NCBI RefSeq assembly: GCF_018139145.2 | Contig: NC_059471.1 | Coordinates: 87,132,520 to 87,196,519 of the forward strand | Direction of reading: 5' to 3' | Source: Gymnogyps californianus | Taxonomy: Eukaryota; Chordata; Aves; Accipitriformes; Cathartidae | Length of the DNA stretch: 64,000 nucleotides | Shown here: in pieces, positions 60,126 through 64,000 of the stretch | Layout of the letters: the number at the start of each line of letters is the position of its first letter | Numbering within the stretch: position 1 is the stretch's first letter | The notes under the pieces: generated by a model | The model's input: only the letters and a program-made list of their open reading frames with translations | Told to the model about the DNA's origin: nothing | The model's database searches: none | Program-made: the position numbers and the translations under genes

Positions 60126-61150
60126 TGGCCTCCGTTCAGAAAGTCAGTTCTTCTTGAATAACTTTGATGTTTATAACAGAGAACAGACCTGTTAAAGCAT
60201 AGACAACCACATGCCTGGATATGAGGCCTCCAGGAAGGTGTCAAAGGGCATGGCCAGTCTTTTGAAGAATGCACCCTTTCCACAATGGGACTAGGCACAA
60301 AGTCAGATCCAGTCTACATGGAGCACATTTGCAGAAAATACTGCCCCCGGCATGGGAGAACGGAAGGGGAAGAGGGTCTTGGCAGGGGAAGGGCTTTGAT
60401 GTCACTCAGTTTTGTTCTGCAGACCTCGAGGAATTAAAGAGGGATTCAGCCATGGTAACCGTAAAATCCTGTTGCTTGTACTGAACTCCAGTGAACCCAT
60501 TCAGGCCAACCAGACAGAGTCGTGTCTTTTAAGCGTGCTTCACATTAGTGAAGGAAGTCACCTTACTGTGTCATGCTAAACTAAGTGTATTCTGTCAAGT
60601 GGAGGTATGTACAGACCTTTCGGAGACTTCCATTTATCTAATGATTTGTAATGAATTACCAGAGGGTACACTGGCACTCGTTTGGATGATGACGGAGAAG
60701 ATACCTCACGCTGAGATTTATTAGACTCTGCAGATAAACTCTTCAGTTCCTCTTTATCTTCTAGGACTTAAACATGTGAGTGATGCTGCCTGGCCAAGCA
60801 GGCACAAAGTTTTCTCTGTATAACACCCAGACTCCAGAGGGCTGTTTTGGGGCCAGTATTTGTCTGGATGTCACTCAAAGTAGATTCAGATATTGTATTT
60901 ATCATTATGTTCTGGGTCCCCTATGGGTTGATGTTTGCCTCTATCTCTGTGGTTAGAATGTGGATTTTCCTTAATATATTTGGCTAAGGGTGTATTGTAA
61001 TAATGTTAATGCTAATTACTTGATATTTCATACTATCTTATGGGGAGATACTTTTAAAAAAATGTATTTTGAAATGTTTTCTTTCTGTTTGCTCAATGTA
61101 TGGTATTGCATTATGTTAATACCAATAAAATTATATATATATAGTTATAT
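60126..61150 (+). other. 3'-UTR-like sequence after the candidate terminal exon
   Basis: About 1 kb of unique sequence without long open frames or recognised transposons. Its composition is GC-richer at the start and grades to AT-rich before AATAAA at 61124-61129. Such a layout is typical of a terminal exon's 3' UTR. No direct proof of transcription is available from sequence. Confidence 0.4.
61124..61129 (+). terminator. Candidate poly(A) signal AATAAA
   Basis: The canonical hexamer lies about 1 kb after the TAA at 60123 and is followed by a (TA)n stretch and a T-rich segment. Alternative hexamers occur at 61215-61220 and 61286-61291. Use would depend on the upstream exon being real. Confidence 0.35.
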
Positions 61151-61154
61151 ATAT
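61131..61154. repeat. Short (TA)n tract
   Basis: Alternating TA, interrupted by a G, directly after the candidate poly(A) signal. Confidence 0.85.
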
Positions 61155-64000
61155 TTCCCTTTTATAAAGAAGTAAATTACGCTTTTTTGCCTCACAAACA
61201 GGAAATGTGCAGTGAATAAAATTACATCATTCTGCCTTACAGCAGGTGACAAAGCTTATAATAGTTTTAATATTCTTTTTTGAAAAATAAAAAGTATAGT
61301 ATGACATAAACTAGTTGGAAATTCATCAAAATGCATGTTTTGTGTTTCTGCTCAATGGGACTGTCACAAATCAGCCTAAATATTTAGCAATGTTGTTTTG
61401 GCATCTTTAATTTTATCCAATCAAAAACATACACTGTATTGCTATTATTGATTACAAAACTGTACTGTCATAAATTTTTGCCTGTTGGCCAAATAGACAA
61501 ACCCACTGAGTTTTTATGACTCTCTTGTCTGTAGGAATTGATTTTTAAATTTAATTTAGTGCTCTTTCCAACGCTTGGCAAAGGCAGAATTTATTTTTTA
61601 TATAAGGTTGCCTTTGAAGTACCTGCCTCTGCCAGGGCTGATAAATCACTTCGAAGTACATAAAGATTCTGCAACCTGAAGGATATGTCATTAAAGCCTT
61701 GTTGGAATGGCCTGCAACCCCAGCCAGTCCTTTACATTCTGTCATTAAATTCCATAATTAGTTAGAGGTGAAATGTTTTGGAAATGAATTAGAGAAGCAG
61801 AAGCAAAGATGTGACTCTAAAATGTCCTTTGGCTGCCATTTGGGGTTACGCTGATGGCTTATTTGCTGCTCACAGCCAAAGGCCAGCATATATCTGCGCT
61901 AATATGAATTAGATCGTCTTCAGCTTCCTCTCTTTCTTTTCCCCACCCTTTCTAACATATTGTATTGAGTCTCTTTGTTTTGCAGAGGCATTCAGAAGGG
62001 CTGTAATTAGCAGTCCCCGGCATTTAATTGCATACACATTTGTTAAATATTTTTCTGTATGCCTTAAAATAAAGTATAGAAAATGGCAGTAAATGTTTCT
62101 TTAATGAAGGCATTTGATTTATTCATGAAGTCAGGATTTTTTAAAGGTGTTATTTTGGGCTTAATAAAGGAAATAAGCCAGCAAATTTTCAGTTTTGCCT
62201 TTGCGTAACCATTGTCTGTCAGGGCTGATGTTCATTTCCTTTCTCTTGTTTCTTTTGTGTGCAAACACATTCTGCCCAATGGATGGGGAATGGACCTTTC
62301 TTCTGTGACGACTCTCGTGCCAGTTTTGAGAGAGAGCTTTATGTTAAGGTGCATACGTGTTCACAAGTTCATTATGACATCTGATGACATGAGTAATGTC
62401 TAGAAAAACCTCATGGTATTGCATTTCTCTCATCATAGTAATAGCTTTTGTTCTCAAAGGTACTTTGAACTCTGTGCGGTGCTTACAGACCGTGGTGATG
62501 TCATGAGCATTCAGCAGCTGACAGGGGGTGCTTAATATTTGGCAGTGTCGTGCCCTACATAAATAACATGTAAATCAGGGTGCGGATTAATTAGTCTGGA
62601 GTCTAATCATTGCAGCTATCATAACATGTGCAATTATAAATCCAATAATAAATCTGAATATCTGAATAAATATGACATCTTCTGGGATAAAGTTTTCAGA
62701 AGTATTTCAGGCCCCTTTCATAAATGCCTCGGGAGGTGCTTCCCCAACAGACCGCAGTGCATTACAGAGGTAACTGAGACGGCTATTAAATTAATGTGGC
62801 CCCCGCCCACACTAATTTGCCATGTTTCTTTCATGTTGAAAGTACGATTGCAATTCCTATGTGATGCAAGTGCTTCTGAAAATTTCACTCTCGGTGTTAC
62901 GTTCTCACATAAATAAGCAAACTTGGGATGTAGCCTGAAGTAGAGTTCATTTTCTTGGTGGGTGTTGCTCACCAGGAATACATACCCCTTCCGTTCAGGC
63001 TTGCTTTCAGGTATCAAGCCCGTAAACCTTGGCAGGCATTGCTGTTGTGCAAGCGTGACTGTGGCTTGATTCTGACTGGTGAGTAATGTCACTGAGTCCA
63101 TATCCTTTGTCACTTACCCTTTCACAACTTCGTGTGCTCTAACAGCTTAGGTTTGTGAAAAAATATTTTCCTGAAGGAGTAATTGCTTCCATATATTGCT
63201 TGCGAGATGTATCCGTAGGGACCTCCTCGTCCTGTTTAAAAGTCACAGCATCCCCAGACGTACAGCAATTTACCCAGTTTGCTTCGGCTCTTGGCTTACC
63301 TCATAAATACGAGAAGTTTTTCATTGTTTCTGAACTGCGGGGACTGAGGGGAAGCGTACCATCAAAATGTAATTGCTCTGTTTATTTCACTTCGACATTG
63401 GTAGCTTGTGGTAAAATTAAACAGCACTTATATCAATATGTGGCACAGAAAAATGTCAGGATATCCTATTTCATCGTGTTAAAATTCTCCCAAAGAGTCA
63501 CTAAAATCTGTTCAGCAGATGAAGGTTAAACTGATGCCTTCATAGGCAACTTAATGAGTAGAGTACCGTGTCCAAATACCAAAGGATGCAATTATGACAC
63601 TGCTGCCAAAAAGTTCTGCCACTGATCAGAGTTCCCTGTTACTTTGGGAAGCTTTGGAGTTACTTCATCTTCATTCTTATGCCCTCTCTGAAATCACAGC
63701 CCACCAATATAACCCCATGAAACAGCAGGGCTGGGAGCAAATGAGGAGCTTCTCCTGATGCTCATTCGAGGTGTGTAAGAGCTGTCAAGAGGCAGCATGA
63801 ACAAAGTGAGCTAATTATTCCCTCTGTCTGTGTTTTCCCTTCTCACTAACATATTAGCCCATTTGCTGGCACCTGTACTTCGTTGCTAAGTGGATGTTGA
63901 AAATGCCTAGATGTTACTGTCAGCACAACAATGCAGGTCTGCAGGGAGAAACCTTGAGGATCAATTTTTTTCGAATGCTGAGCTTAGTGTCGGCTGTTTT
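61151..64000. other. Noncoding tail of the window, possible conserved elements
   Basis: No exon or transposon was recognised. The sequence is unusually free of repeats and contains many homeodomain-type words (TAATTA, ATTAGT, TTAATTG), for instance around 61740-62050 and 62580-62800. Open frames at 62718-63113 (minus) and 63155-63529 (plus) are longer than most here but show no family features. It is probably more CNKSR2 intron. Confidence 0.5.

Noticed and set aside
63155..63529. 124-codon plus-strand frame as a gene
   Set aside because: No domain, no splice or promoter context and no coding bias evident. An adjacent minus frame is just as long, so chance or constrained noncoding DNA is more likely.

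Overview
This window is vertebrate nuclear DNA, almost certainly from a bird. Three things point there. It carries several fragments of CR1 retrotransposons, the dominant avian LINE, in both old and younger forms. It carries a 628-bp solo LTR of the ERVL type that I know from neoavian genomes. The unique sequence is compact, AT-rich and poor in CpG, as in an avian macrochromosome. The LTR argues for a neoavian species rather than a chicken-like one (inference).

The only gene I can identify is on the plus strand: an internal part of CNKSR2 (connector enhancer of KSR 2, also CNK2 or MAGUIN). Seven exons (14323-14371, 15237-15409, 17573-17646, 20087-20158, 26306-26373, 31668-31768, 32976-33513) join in frame into 358 codons. 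Every intron is GT-AG and all reading phases agree. In order they encode a Lys-rich linker, the complete PH domain, an acidic and proline-rich linker with a PPPPY motif, and a large Ser-rich exon ending in a short Glu run. The SAM, CRIC and PDZ exons must lie upstream of base 1. The exons for the usual long C-terminus (coiled-coil region and PDZ-binding tail) were not found and should lie beyond base 64000.

Region by region: 1-14322 is intron with CR1 relics, simple repeats and possible regulatory sites. 14323-33513 holds the seven exons and six introns; one intron has a long, nearly perfect inverted repeat at 19099-19275. 33514-59972 is intron with the antisense solo LTR (46686-47313), two CR1 relics, an (AAT)n microsatellite and a GC-rich patch. 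59973-61150 looks like an uncharacterised terminal exon: an acceptor site, a 50-residue leucine-rich open frame with five CpGs, a stop, and about 1 kb of 3'-UTR-like sequence ending at AATAAA. 61150-64000 has no recognisable gene but looks like conserved noncoding DNA.

The points most worth checking are the inverted repeat, the orphan terminal exon, and the fact that splicing CNKSR2 exon 32976-33513 directly to that exon would give an immediate stop and so a short isoform. No bacterial-type operons, CRISPR arrays, tRNAs or rRNAs were seen.
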